Below, in pieces: positions 26,045 through 35,469 of a stretch of DNA of 64,000 nucleotides; positions within the stretch are counted from its first letter, which is position 1, and each line of letters opens with the position of its first letter. The translations under genes were made by a program, and so were the position numbers. Under the pieces are notes generated by a model. The model did no database searches. It worked only from the letters and a program-made list of their open reading frames with translations, and had not been told where the DNA came from. The stretch lies in NCBI GenBank assembly GCA_902798615.1, contig CADBXL010000006.1, forward strand, positions 101,979 to 165,978. Direction: 5' to 3'. Source of the stretch: an uncultured Bacteroidales bacterium (GTDB taxonomy: Bacteria > Bacteroidota > Bacteroidia > Bacteroidales > Bacteroidaceae).

Positions 26045-26148
26045 TGAAATGATAAGGGAAACGGATTTATCTGATTTTTCTGATAGCTGGCGCAGTAATA
26101 TATCCGCGATTTGTTTCAGATAAATCAGATAAATCCGTTTCCTTTTTT
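26045..26148. repeat. Palindrome with GGAAACGGATTTATCTGAT arms
   Basis: Left arm ggaaacggatttatctgat (26058-26076) is inverted at about 26120-26142. The core contains gatagctggcgcagta. An inverted copy of the whole element lies at 45410-45500. Confidence 0.75.
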
Positions 26149-26214
26149 TATTCGAACTAACGTTAATCAGCCAGTCGCTCAGCTCTTACGACGCTTTTCC
26201 ATAGCTATACCAAC

Positions 26215-26400
26215 GCTGATAATCCGAACTACGCCCAATGATAATACCATTATATTACCATTATATTACCATAATAATACCATAATATTACCATTAACTA
26301 TGGTATTTTAATGGTATCTTAATGGTATTATAATGGTATTTATATGGTATTTACATAGGAGGAACAACGGAGGTGAAACGAACTTGCAAGGTGCGTTTTT
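26215..26400. repeat. TACCATTA-word palindrome
   Basis: Many taccattata/taccataat words are followed by their inverses (aatggtat) around 26297-26305, then acaacggaggtgaaacg. The same element is at 36105-36230 and a short form at 17635. No gene in 25990-26680. Confidence 0.7.
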
Positions 26401-26508
26401 ACGAACACGAAACTCACGAAAGAAACGAAGGCCTTCGTTTATTCTGTATTTTCCGTGTTCAGATAAAATCTTTGTGCCTTAACGCCTTTGCGTTTAGTTA
26501 ATAATTAG

Positions 26509-26620
26509 TTGCTTTCGCCATTTGGAAAAACCAATTAAAACAAAAGAATACAAAAGAAAACATTTTGTTTTTATATGTTTTTATTGGTTTTTCCCTGTTT
26601 TTTTAGATGGCGAAAGCAAA
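26509..26620. repeat. Inverted repeat with TTGCTTTCGCCA arms
   Basis: TTGCTTTCGCCA (26509-26520) is inverted at 26608-26619; inner arms ggaaaaaccaat and attggtttttcc also pair. The core is A/T-rich. Confidence 0.65.
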
Positions 26621-26682
26621 TAGTATAATTTGCTGATAATTTACTTTCCAGAAAAGAAGATTTACTTTTCCAAAGAAGGAAT

Positions 26683-27669
26683 TTACTTTCCGCTAAACTT
26701 GATAAGCGCGAGGCCTATTGCCGTCCAGATGAGCTCTCGAAGACGAACCATGAGAGCCACAAAAGCGGCACTTCCTGATGATATTCCGAAGGCTGTTATT
26801 GACATCATGAAACCGCCCTCTCGACCTCCTAACTGAAGGGGTATGAAGAACAAAAGATTAGCAAAAAGGGAGGTGAAGGCAAGTACGAGAATACATTGGA
26901 TAAAACTTACCTCGGGCATCAGGACAAGGAGGATGAAATAAATCTCCAAGGAAGAAACAATTCGGCAGACAAGCTCAAGGAGAACAGCCGTTACGAAGGT
27001 CTTTGGATTCTGAGCATGAAGGGCTGAGATTTGGCTATCAATTGTGTCAAGCTGTTCCTTGTGAGACTCGACAAAAGGACGTGCCCATTTTTTCAGAATA
27101 GGGATATGACGCGCAACACTCAACACTCTATTTGCCAAGCCTTTACGATAACCTGCCATAAAGAACCATAGCCCGAGGAAACAGAAGCCCGTACAAAGGG
27201 CAAGGAGTATGGCAAGATTGGTTGTCAAAGTCTGGGTGACGAGGAACAAAATGATACTTATCGTCCAGAACCAGAAATGGCTGAACATGTGGGTCATAGC
27301 ATAAAGTATAACCGACGAGGAAGCCTTTTCCTTGCCTATGACAGGAGAGATAGACATGATACGATATGGCTCTCCTCCCATAAGACCTCCCGGGGTGGCA
27401 TAGTTCAAAGCGAAACCCGAGACGGTAAGGCGGTAGATGCGTGAGAAGGAGAGTTTGCGGGTCTCGGGACTTCCGTCGGAACGTATGATGATAAACCACG
27501 CAGCAGCATTAAAGACATAGAGAAATGCCCATAGGACAACAACGGCCACAAACCAGTATCCTGCGTGGCACATTCCACGCCAGGCTTCCTGAAAGTCCAG
27601 TTGGCTGACCATTACTGCGAGAACGGCAAGTCCGAAGAGCAGGAAAAAATTCTGTGCTTTTTTACTCAT
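26683..27669 (-). CDS. Flippase-like membrane protein (LPG synthase TM / UPF0104 family)
   Basis: 328 aa, about eight membrane helices, with the family-type GGLMGGEPYR motif following FALNYATPGG and a C-terminal PLQLGGREGGF stretch. It is related to the membrane part of MprF and to proteins proposed to move lipids or polyisoprenyl-linked sugars across the inner membrane. It lies upstream of the headgroup-type cluster on the same strand, separated by about 780 bases of repeats. A minus-strand TACCTTTG box sits at 27685-27678. Function in export of the cluster's lipid product is a guess. Confidence 0.82.
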   Translation of the reverse strand: MSKKAQNFFLLFGLAVLAVMVSQLDFQEAWRGMCHAGYWFVAVVVLWAFLYVFNAAAWFIIIRSDGSPETRKLSFSRIYRLTVSGFALNYATPGGLMGGEPYRIMSISPVIGKEKASSSVILYAMTHMFSHFWFWTISIILFLVTQTLTTNLAILLALCTGFCFLGLWFFMAGYRKGLANRVLSVARHIPILKKWARPFVESHKEQLDTIDSQISALHAQNPKTFVTAVLLELVCRIVSSLEIYFILLVLMPEVSFIQCILVLAFTSLFANLLFFIPLQLGGREGGFMMSITAFGISSGSAAFVALMVRLRELIWTAIGLALIKFSGK

Positions 27670-27838
27670 TACGGGTGCAAAGGTACAATAAAAATATTAA
27701 AGATTCGGAGAAAAAGCACAAAAATTATACCATGTGAATGGTAAATGGTAAATGAATATTGTTTTTTTTCTACGAAAGTTCTTTATTTATAAGTAATTTT
27801 ATTAATTTTGCAACAAATTTATTGACACAACAAAAAAG

Positions 27839-28777
27839 ATGACACCATCAAGTACAAATAAGACGCTCATCGAGACGGTGAGCAGGCTTTCAGACAGCGA
27901 ATCGCTCAAAGGTCTGTTCCATCAGCATCAGGAAGGCAATCCTCTGCCTTCAGGAGATGCATTATCTGAAATTATACAGCTTGCCCGTGGCATATTGTTC
28001 CCCGGCTACTACGGTCAGTCTTCAGTCAACAGGCACACCCTTCCATATCACATCGGCATTGACCTCGAGAGAATGCACAAGCTGCTTTTCCAGCAGATCA
28101 TGGCAGGATTGTGCTTTGCAGATGAGGACTGCGATGATGACAAAGACTGTACTGATGATAACTGCTTGCAAAAGAAAGCGAGAGAGATAACTAACCAGCT
28201 TATAGAACGACTTCCAGAGATTCGCAAGATACTCGCAACCGACATAGAGGCTGCCTATAACGGCGACCCTGCAGCTGTGAACTTTGGCGAGATTATCTCA
28301 TGCTATCCTGTAATAAAGGCATTGGTGAACTATCGCATTGCCCATGAACTCCACGTTCTTGGCGTGCCACTCATCCCTCGATTGATTTCAGAACTTGCTC
28401 ATTCAGAGACAGGTATCGACATACATCCAGCAGCATCTATAGGCAATCATTTCACTATTGACCACGGCACAGGTGTCGTGATAGGTGCAACGTGTATCAT
28501 CGGAGACAACGTGAAGCTGTACCAAGGCGTAACTCTTGGTGCATTAAGTTTCCCTCTTGATGAGAACGGCAACCCTATCAAGGGAATACCTCGCCATCCG
28601 ATTCTCGAGGATAATGTGATTGTTTACAGCAATGCGACAATTCTCGGAAGGATAACGATAGGAAAGGGTTGCGTCATAGGCGCAAACATCTGGATTACCG
28701 AGAATGTAGCTCCAAATACAAAGATTTACAAGAGTTTCCGTGACAACTCAACCAACCTTAATGGATATGGAATTTAA
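27839..28777 (+). CDS. cysE: Serine O-acetyltransferase
   Basis: 312 aa, of the long SAT type with an N-terminal helical domain (SATase_N region, about 1-175) followed by left-handed beta-helix hexapeptide repeats. Signature HPAASIGNHFTIDHGTGVVIG, then IIGDNVKLYQGVTLG and the catalytic-side His in GIPRHPILEDNV. It makes O-acetylserine from serine and acetyl-CoA for cysteine synthesis. A short acidic Cys-containing insertion (ADEDCDDDKDCTDDNC) at about residues 96-111 is unusual. A TAATTTTG box lies at 27803-27810. Confidence 0.9.
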   Translation: MTPSSTNKTLIETVSRLSDSESLKGLFHQHQEGNPLPSGDALSEIIQLARGILFPGYYGQSSVNRHTLPYHIGIDLERMHKLLFQQIMAGLCFADEDCDDDKDCTDDNCLQKKAREITNQLIERLPEIRKILATDIEAAYNGDPAAVNFGEIISCYPVIKALVNYRIAHELHVLGVPLIPRLISELAHSETGIDIHPAASIGNHFTIDHGTGVVIGATCIIGDNVKLYQGVTLGALSFPLDENGNPIKGIPRHPILEDNVIVYSNATILGRITIGKGCVIGANIWITENVAPNTKIYKSFRDNSTNLNGYGI

Positions 28778-28778
28778 A

Positions 28779-30284
28779 ATGATAGCAAAGACCTTCATGG
28801 GTCTTGAAGAAGTCCTGGCTCAGGAGTTGACAGAACTCGGTGCCAAGAACATAGAAAAGGGGAACCGCATGGTAAGCTTCACCGGCGACAAGGAGATGAT
28901 GTACCGTGCCAACTTCCAATTACATACAGCAATCAGAATCCTCAAGCCTATAGCCACCTTTACGGCTTCATCGGCAGAGGATATGTATGAGAAAGTGCAG
29001 GAGATTGACTGGAGCGAGTATATCGGGAAGGGAAAGACCTTCTCAGTGGATTCTGTAGTTTATTCAGAGAATTTCCGCAACTCACGCTTCGTGACCTACA
29101 AGGTGAAGGATGCCATCGTAGATCAGTTCCGTGAGAAGACAGGCGAGCGTCCGAACATTTCAGTTGCAAATCCTGACATCCGCATCAATATTCACATCTC
29201 GGAAAACGAGGCTACCGTTGCCCTCGACTCAAGTGGCGAGTCATTGCATCGTCGTGGCTATCGTCAGGAGAGCGTAGAGGCACCTCTGAACGAGGTTCTT
29301 GCTGCCGGAATAATCCTTATGACAGGATGGAAGGGTGAGACCGATTTCATCGACCCTATGTGCGGCTCAGGAACACTTGTGGTGGAGGCAGCACTTATCG
29401 CCCGCAATATTTCCCCAGGTGTGTTCCGCAAGGAGTTCGCCTTTGAGAAATGGCCGGACTTTGACGCCGACCTCTTCGACGAGATATACAACGACGATTC
29501 AAGAGAGCGTGAGTTCGAGCATAAGATCTACGGCTATGATATTGACATGAAGGCTGTTAATACAGCAGCTCTCAATGTTCGTGCTGCGGGTCTTAGCAAG
29601 GACGTTATTATAGAGCAGGCAGACTTTGCCGACTTCAAGCAGCCAAAGGAGAAGGCTATCATGGTTACAAACCCACCATACGGAGAGCGTATCTCTACCC
29701 CGAACCTCTTGGCAACATACAAGATGATTGGCGACAAGCTGAAGAACTGCTTCAAGGATAATGAGGCATGGGTTCTGAGCTATCGTCAGGAGTGCTTTGA
29801 GCAGATTCGTCTGAAGCCAAGCATAAAGATTCCTCTCTACAACGGTTCACTTGAATGCGAGTTGAGAAAATACTGTCTGTTCAACGGCCGTTTCAGCGAT
29901 TTCCGTGCCGAGGGTGGTATTGTGAAGACCGAGGAAGAGAAGAAGAAGATGGCTGAGAAGCACAGATTCAAGAAGAATCGTGAGTTCAAGCAACGCCTTG
30001 ACGAGCAGGAAGAGAACGAAGAGCAGGACATTCGCTCATTCAAGTTCCTGTCTCTGGAGCGTCGTCGTGAGGCTGAGAAGCAGGAACGCGAACACAGGGA
30101 GCGCAAGAACTTCAAGCGTGAGGACCGTGACAACGGCGACCGCAAGAAGGGTGGCAAGAAGTCTGATCACGATGAGCGCAAGAGCAGAAAGCCATTCGGC
30201 AAGCGTGACGATTTCAAGGGTGGCAAAGGTGGCAAGCGCAATGGAAAATTCGGAAACGACTTCCTTGACGACGATGAGGATTAA
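28779..30284 (+). CDS. RlmL/RlmK-like 23S rRNA (guanine-N2) methyltransferase with basic tail
   Basis: 501 aa from ATG 28779, two bases after the cysE stop; ATG 28767 is an alternative that would overlap. THUMP domain at about 45-150, then a class I methyltransferase domain with DPMCGSGTLVVEAAL and the catalytic VTNPPYGER motif. This matches COG0116, which methylates guanine N2 in 23S rRNA. After about residue 385 comes a ~115-residue Lys/Arg/Glu-rich, low-complexity tail ending in an acidic cap, probably RNA-binding. The gene overlaps the next gene's start by 11 bases. Confidence 0.88.
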   Translation: MIAKTFMGLEEVLAQELTELGAKNIEKGNRMVSFTGDKEMMYRANFQLHTAIRILKPIATFTASSAEDMYEKVQEIDWSEYIGKGKTFSVDSVVYSENFRNSRFVTYKVKDAIVDQFREKTGERPNISVANPDIRINIHISENEATVALDSSGESLHRRGYRQESVEAPLNEVLAAGIILMTGWKGETDFIDPMCGSGTLVVEAALIARNISPGVFRKEFAFEKWPDFDADLFDEIYNDDSREREFEHKIYGYDIDMKAVNTAALNVRAAGLSKDVIIEQADFADFKQPKEKAIMVTNPPYGERISTPNLLATYKMIGDKLKNCFKDNEAWVLSYRQECFEQIRLKPSIKIPLYNGSLECELRKYCLFNGRFSDFRAEGGIVKTEEEKKKMAEKHRFKKNREFKQRLDEQEENEEQDIRSFKFLSLERRREAEKQEREHRERKNFKREDRDNGDRKKGGKKSDHDERKSRKPFGKRDDFKGGKGGKRNGKFGNDFLDDDED

Positions 30285-32445
30285 TCGTCTTTTCCTATTA
30301 CTCCTCACTCTCCTAACCGCAACTATGATGCTGGCACAGGATAAGAAACTATTCACGTTGGAGGATCTGAACTTCGGTGGCACGAACTATAATAAGATGC
30401 GACCGGAGAATCGCTTCACCACATGGTGGGGCGATGAATTCATACACCTTGACGTGGAGAATGTTTCAGTTGTTGATAAAGCAAGAGTTACCGAGACATC
30501 TCTCTTTTCCCTCAGCGACCTCAACACATGGGCAGGTCTTGAAGGCGAGGATGTGGTCAGGACACTTCTCTCTGCAAAATTCCCGTATTCAGGCGAATCG
30601 CTTGTACTTGTAAGTAACAAGACAAAGCGTATGCTTATCGACTTCAAGGCAAAGAAACTTGTATGGAGTCAGGACAGGAAAGGCTCGCTGGAATGGAATG
30701 CCAAGAGCAAGGCTGACGCATACCTCGACAACAATAATCTATATGTGCGTACTGCTGATGGTAAGACTACCCAGCTTTCAACAGACGGAAGCAGAGAAAT
30801 AGTATATGGTCAGAGCGTTCATAGGAACGAATTCGGAATAGAAAAGGGCACTTTCTGGTCAGAGGATGGCAAGAAACTGGCATTCTACCGTATGGACCAG
30901 AGTATGGTGGAGGACTATCCACAGGTTGACCTTTTCCAGAGAGAGGCAAAGCATGACCCGGACAAATACCCTATGGCTGGAATGACGAGCCATAAGGTAA
31001 CAGTCGGAATCTATGATATTGACACTCAGAAGACAATATACCTTAATGTAGGAGACCCTACGGACAGGTATTTTACAAATATCGCGTGGTCGCCTGACAG
31101 CAAGAAGATATATCTCTTTGAACTGAATCGCGACCAGAATGACTGTTCACTTGATGAATATTCTGCTGAAAGCGGAGATAAGATTCGCACTCTCTACACA
31201 GAGAAGGACGAGAAATATGTAGAGCCTCTGCACCCTATCTCTTTCATTCCATGGAACAAACAGAAGTTCCTTTTGTGGAGCCTGAAGGATGGATATATGC
31301 ATCTCTATGTCGGGAATGTGAATGGAGACATCAGCCTAAAGCAACTTACAAAGGGCAATTTTGTAGTTGATGAGATTCTCGGTTTCTGCGCAAAGACAAA
31401 GAGCGTTATCATAAGAAGTAACGAGGCAGATCCTCTTCAGATGAACCTGTGGAGCGTGAACATAGAGACAGGGAAACGCACTATGGTTGACAAAGGCAAG
31501 GGTGTGCACAAAGGCAAATTGAGCGAATCTGGACTGTATATATCCGATTCATATTCAGAGCCTAAGGTTCCGCATAACATAGACATTCTCTTTACGACAA
31601 ACAAGAAACCCGTACGCTATCTCACGGCAAAGAATCCGTGGGAAGGTTATCAGGTTCCTGAGTATATCAATGGCACGATAAAGGCTGCAGACGGAGTAAC
31701 AGACCTATATTGGAGAATGGTTCGTCCTGCGGATTTCGATGCAAACAAGAAATACCCTACTGTGGTATATGTATATGGTGGTCCTCATGCACATAACGTA
31801 GATGCCTCTTGGCATTGGGCTTCACGATCATGGGAAACCTATATGGCTCAGAAAGGATATATAGTTTTCATACTTGACAACCGAGGCTCAGAGAATCGCG
31901 GAAAGGAGTTTGAGCAGGTCACATTCCGTCAGCTTGGGCAAGAGGAGATGAAGGATCAGATGTGCGGAGTGAACTATCTGAAATCACTTCCATACGTAGA
32001 TGCCGACAGACTTGGTGTTCATGGTTGGAGTTTCGGAGGTTTCATGACGATATCACTCATGACCAACTATCCTGACGTGTTCAAGGTAGGAGTGGCTGGT
32101 GGTCCTGTGATTGACTGGAAATGGTATGAGATAATGTATGGCGAGCGCTATATGGATACTCCGGAAACAAATCCAGATGGCTACAAGAAGACATCACTCC
32201 TCGAAAAAGCAAAGAATCTCAAAGGCAGACTCCAGATAATAACAGGAATGAACGACCCAACGGTTGTTCCGCAGCATTGCCTTATGTTCCTTAACGCTTG
32301 CAGCGAAGCAGGCACACAACCCGATTTCTTCGCCTACCCTGGCGAGGGGCATAACATGAGAGGGCATAAGAGCGTGCATCTGCATGAGAGGATAACAAGG
32401 TATTTTGAGGATTATTTAAAGACCCACCCCCAGCCCCTCCCATAA
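30274..32445 (+). CDS. Dipeptidyl peptidase IV (S9B) family serine peptidase
   Basis: 723 aa from ATG 30274, inside the end of the methyltransferase gene. Signal peptide NRLFLLLLTLLTATMMLAQ. An N-terminal DPPIV beta-propeller is followed by an alpha/beta-hydrolase domain with catalytic Ser in GVHGWSFGGFM (about residue 586), Asp in GMNDPTVV and His in GEGHNMRG; the Glu pair of the propeller that binds the substrate amino end lies in the EDYPQVDLF-type region (not certain). It removes X-Pro dipeptides in the periplasm or at the surface. The last few residues (THPQPLP) come from an R1 repeat that supplies the stop codon. Confidence 0.92.
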   Translation: MRINRLFLLLLTLLTATMMLAQDKKLFTLEDLNFGGTNYNKMRPENRFTTWWGDEFIHLDVENVSVVDKARVTETSLFSLSDLNTWAGLEGEDVVRTLLSAKFPYSGESLVLVSNKTKRMLIDFKAKKLVWSQDRKGSLEWNAKSKADAYLDNNNLYVRTADGKTTQLSTDGSREIVYGQSVHRNEFGIEKGTFWSEDGKKLAFYRMDQSMVEDYPQVDLFQREAKHDPDKYPMAGMTSHKVTVGIYDIDTQKTIYLNVGDPTDRYFTNIAWSPDSKKIYLFELNRDQNDCSLDEYSAESGDKIRTLYTEKDEKYVEPLHPISFIPWNKQKFLLWSLKDGYMHLYVGNVNGDISLKQLTKGNFVVDEILGFCAKTKSVIIRSNEADPLQMNLWSVNIETGKRTMVDKGKGVHKGKLSESGLYISDSYSEPKVPHNIDILFTTNKKPVRYLTAKNPWEGYQVPEYINGTIKAADGVTDLYWRMVRPADFDANKKYPTVVYVYGGPHAHNVDASWHWASRSWETYMAQKGYIVFILDNRGSENRGKEFEQVTFRQLGQEEMKDQMCGVNYLKSLPYVDADRLGVHGWSFGGFMTISLMTNYPDVFKVGVAGGPVIDWKWYEIMYGERYMDTPETNPDGYKKTSLLEKAKNLKGRLQIITGMNDPTVVPQHCLMFLNACSEAGTQPDFFAYPGEGHNMRGHKSVHLHERITRYFEDYLKTHPQPLP

Positions 32446-32606
32446 AGGGAGGGGAGTAGATAGTAATATCTGCTACATGAGGAATGCGGTCTTTATCGAA
32501 TATGAATTAAAGATAAAGAATAACAATAATAAAAATGCGTACCCTCCGCAACAATAAGTAGTAACTACTCCCCTCCCTTTATGGGAGGGGTTAGGGGGTG
32601 GGTCTA
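32420..32606. repeat. R1 palindromic element between DPP IV and purD
   Basis: Left arm 32424-32466 starts gacccacccccagcccctcc; right arm 32560-32604 is its inverse and ends ggggtgggtc. The core is ~95 bp and A/T-rich. The left arm ends the peptidase frame; the right arm ends 3 bases before the purD start. Close relative of 8008-8180. Confidence 0.9.
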
Positions 32607-32607
32607 T

Positions 32608-33876
32608 ATGAAAATATTACTATTAGGTTCAGGCGGCCGCGAGCATGCCTTGGCATGGAAGATTGCGCAGAGCGCAAAGTGTGAGAAACTTTTCATCGCT
32701 CCTGGTAACGCAGGAACTGGTGAGGTTGGTGAAAACGTAGCTATCAAGGCAGATGACTTCGAGGCTATCAAGACATTCGTTGTTGAGAACGGCGTAAATA
32801 TGGTAGTTGTAGGTCCTGAGGATCCATTGGTAAAGGGTATCTACGACAATCTCCTGAACGATGAGCGCACAAAGAACATTCCTGTCATCGGTCCTTCTAA
32901 GGCAGGTGCCGTTCTCGAAGGCTCTAAGGACTTCGCTAAGGCATTCATGAAGCGCCATAACATCCCTACTGCTGCTTACGAGACATTCGACGGCAATCAT
33001 GTAGAGGAGGGTTGCAAGTTCCTTGAGACTCTGAAGGCTCCTTACGTTCTGAAGGCTGACGGTCTCTGTGCAGGTAAGGGCGTTCTCATCATCGACAATC
33101 TCGAAGAGGCAAAGAAAGAGCTCCGCGAAATGCTTGGCGGTATGTTCGGTAACGCTTCTTCACGTGTTGTCATTGAGGAATTCCTTTCTGGTATCGAGTG
33201 CTCTGTATTCGTTCTTACTGACGGCAAGAACTACAAGATTCTTCCAGAGGCAAAGGACTACAAGCGTATCGGCGAGCATGACACAGGCCTCAATACTGGC
33301 GGTATGGGTAGCGTGACACCTGTTCCTTTTGCTACAAAGGAATGGATGAAGAAGGTTGACGAGCGCATCATCCGTCCAACAGTTGAAGGTCTTGCAGAGG
33401 AAGGTATTGTATATAAGGGCTTTATCTTCTTCGGTCTTATCAACGTAAACGGAGAGCCAATGGTAATCGAGTACAACTGCCGTATGGGAGATCCTGAGAC
33501 TGAGAGCGTTATGCTTCGTCTGAAGAGCGATATCGTTGATCTCTTTGAGGGTGTTGCTAACGAGGATCTCGACAAGCGTACTATCGAATTTGACGAGCGT
33601 GCTGCTGTATGCGTAATGCTCGTTAGCGGTGGCTATCCACAGGAATATGTTAAGGGCTACCCAATCACAGGCATCAAGGATGTTGAGGGCAGTATCGTGT
33701 TCCATGCAGGAACTGCGACCAAGGACGGTCAGGTAGTAACCGCTGGCGGTCGTGTGATTGCTGTTAGCTCTTACGGCAAGAACAAGGAAGAGGCTCTTCA
33801 GAAGAGCTTTGCCGAGGCACAGAAGATTCAATTTACGGACAAGTATTTCCGTTCTGATATAGGACAGGATTTGTAA
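32608..33876 (+). CDS. purD: Phosphoribosylamine-glycine ligase
   Basis: 422 aa from ATG 32608 ([19 protein letters not shown]). An open frame continues upstream into the R1 repeat (MGGVRGWVY) but the conserved N terminus fixes the start. ATP-grasp enzyme with the classic [34 protein letters not shown] and [10 protein letters not shown] motifs. Second step of de novo purine synthesis, forming glycinamide ribonucleotide in the cytoplasm. Full length for the family. Confidence 0.97.
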   Translation: MKILLLGSGGREHALAWKIAQSAKCEKLFIAPGNAGTGEVGENVAIKADDFEAIKTFVVENGVNMVVVGPEDPLVKGIYDNLLNDERTKNIPVIGPSKAGAVLEGSKDFAKAFMKRHNIPTAAYETFDGNHVEEGCKFLETLKAPYVLKADGLCAGKGVLIIDNLEEAKKELREMLGGMFGNASSRVVIEEFLSGIECSVFVLTDGKNYKILPEAKDYKRIGEHDTGLNTGGMGSVTPVPFATKEWMKKVDERIIRPTVEGLAEEGIVYKGFIFFGLINVNGEPMVIEYNCRMGDPETESVMLRLKSDIVDLFEGVANEDLDKRTIEFDERAAVCVMLVSGGYPQEYVKGYPITGIKDVEGSIVFHAGTATKDGQVVTAGGRVIAVSSYGKNKEEALQKSFAEAQKIQFTDKYFRSDIGQDL

Positions 33877-33877
33877 T

Positions 33878-33983
33878 AAATGAAAAATGAGGAAATGAAA
33901 AATGAAAAATCATAAAATACATATTACTACATTAAAGCAAATACGTTAACCTGTATTTTCCATTTTTCATTACTCATTTAACC
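33878..33983. repeat. A/T-rich palindromic spacer (gaaaaatg words)
   Basis: gaaaaatga words on the left and catttttcatt words on the right form an inverted repeat. The same type is at 41383-41598 and, as agtgaaaagtgaag, at 44227-44360. Confidence 0.6.
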
Positions 33984-33985
33984 TG

Positions 33986-34936
33986 ATGAAACATTTTCAG
34001 AATAGAGTAGCAGAAAGTTCATTATCCCTACCAGTATCGGCTGTTATCAGCATACTGATATGGTTTGCAGCAGGATTGATTTCCAGAAAACTCTGGATTC
34101 CACTCCTGCTGACAGGCTTTTCTACATATCTCATAGCCGAGATGAACACTCGCAACACTCTTCTGAGAATACGTTCTAGAATGATGTCATGCGTCTTTCT
34201 ATGGCTTGCCACTATGCAGGCAACCATAGCTGTACGCTGGCAGACTGCCCTTATACAGACATTAACAGGACTTTGCATTTACCTGCTTCTTTTCTGCTAT
34301 AAAGACAAGAAAGAAGTACCAAGCATTTTTTGCATAGCATTAATAATAAGTATGGGAAGCATAATCTGGACTCCGTTCCTGTATTTCCTCCCAATAGTAA
34401 TCTTTTTGTTATGCGTACCACTCTACGCCATATCCTTTAAGGCTGTGAGTGCTATCATTATGGGTATCATACTCCCATACTGGGCTTTAATACCATATTT
34501 TGTATATAAGGAAAACATCGACTGGATAAAGAATCATTTTGAAGGATTGTATGACAGTTCGGTATTGTTTGACTATTCAAACACGACAACTGGGCAAATT
34601 GTATTCTACGCTATATTGATGATTCTGATGCTGACAGGATGGATTCATTTCGTCCGTACAGCATATAAAGACAAGCTGAAAACGCGAAACCTATACGATG
34701 TAATTATCTCGTTGTCAATATTTTTCGCTATCATAGTTCCGATAGTGCCTCCTTATGCAGACTATACCCTCGGTATGCTTACTATTGCAACATGCCCATT
34801 AGCTGCCCATTACTTCTCATTGACAAATACAAAGCTGACAAACATCGTATTCATAATAACAATAGTGATAATAGCCATAGTATCAATAATGGCTATCTAT
34901 ACCCCTTATTTCAACACACTTATCATCAATTCATAA
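33986..34936 (+). CDS. Polytopic membrane protein of unknown function
   Basis: 316 aa with about eight to nine hydrophobic helices and short loops. No catalytic motif is apparent. The overall look fits Bacteroidetes-specific integral membrane families near purine or cell-envelope genes, but I cannot name one with confidence. It is followed 6 bases later by the YqaA-like gene, so both are probably cotranscribed. Confidence 0.7.
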   Translation: MKHFQNRVAESSLSLPVSAVISILIWFAAGLISRKLWIPLLLTGFSTYLIAEMNTRNTLLRIRSRMMSCVFLWLATMQATIAVRWQTALIQTLTGLCIYLLLFCYKDKKEVPSIFCIALIISMGSIIWTPFLYFLPIVIFLLCVPLYAISFKAVSAIIMGIILPYWALIPYFVYKENIDWIKNHFEGLYDSSVLFDYSNTTTGQIVFYAILMILMLTGWIHFVRTAYKDKLKTRNLYDVIISLSIFFAIIVPIVPPYADYTLGMLTIATCPLAAHYFSLTNTKLTNIVFIITIVIIAIVSIMAIYTPYFNTLIINS

Positions 34937-34942
34937 TTATCC

Positions 34943-35374
34943 ATGGATTTTCTTATCGAATACGGTCCAATAGGAATGTTGATTGCAGCATTTATTGCTG
35001 GAAGCGTATTTCCATTTTCTTCCGAAGCTGTAATGCTGGCTATGCTTGCTGCCGGCGTTGATCCTTGGGAAATGGTGATATATGCCTCTATAGGCAATAC
35101 CGCCGGCTCTATGTTCAACTATGGTGTTGGAAGAATGGGAAGAATCGACTGGATTGAGAAATATCTCCATGTAAAGAGGGAAAGTCTCGACAAAGCCCAA
35201 CGGTTCATGGGAGGACGAGGTGCATGGATGGGATTCTTTGCCTTCCTTCCTCTTCTCGGTAGTGCGATTTCAATATTGCTCGGCCTAATGAGAGCTAATG
35301 TTTTCATTACCCTCATCAGCATAAGCATAGGCAAGGTAATGAGGTATATGATTATTGCTTGGCCGTTTATATAG
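34943..35374 (+). CDS. YqaA/DedA-like small membrane protein
   Basis: 143 aa. Four hydrophobic segments; the stretch IAAFIAGSVFPFSSEAVMLAML and IGNTAGSMFNYGVGRMG, plus FLPLLGSAISILLGLMRAN, match the VTT/SNARE-associated (DedA) domain as seen in YqaA-type proteins. DedA relatives act in membrane lipid handling, in some cases scrambling undecaprenyl phosphate. It forms a pair with the preceding membrane protein. Confidence 0.85.
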   Translation: MDFLIEYGPIGMLIAAFIAGSVFPFSSEAVMLAMLAAGVDPWEMVIYASIGNTAGSMFNYGVGRMGRIDWIEKYLHVKRESLDKAQRFMGGRGAWMGFFAFLPLLGSAISILLGLMRANVFITLISISIGKVMRYMIIAWPFI

Positions 35375-35469
35375 CATCTAAACCATTCTAACTATCCTAA
35401 ATATATGCAGAAAAAGAAACAACACCAATGATATTGCCTTGTATTTCAAAATTATAAAGAATATAGAAT

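Noticed and set aside
26215-26350. A/T-rich taccatta tract as a promoter array or nucleoid-binding region
   Set aside because: It is a repeated palindrome found again at 36.1 kb without a gene at a suitable distance; repeat origin is simpler.
29980-30273. Longer N terminus for the DPP IV gene
   Set aside because: It overlaps the methyltransferase tail in another frame, and the signal peptide starting at 30274 fixes the true start.
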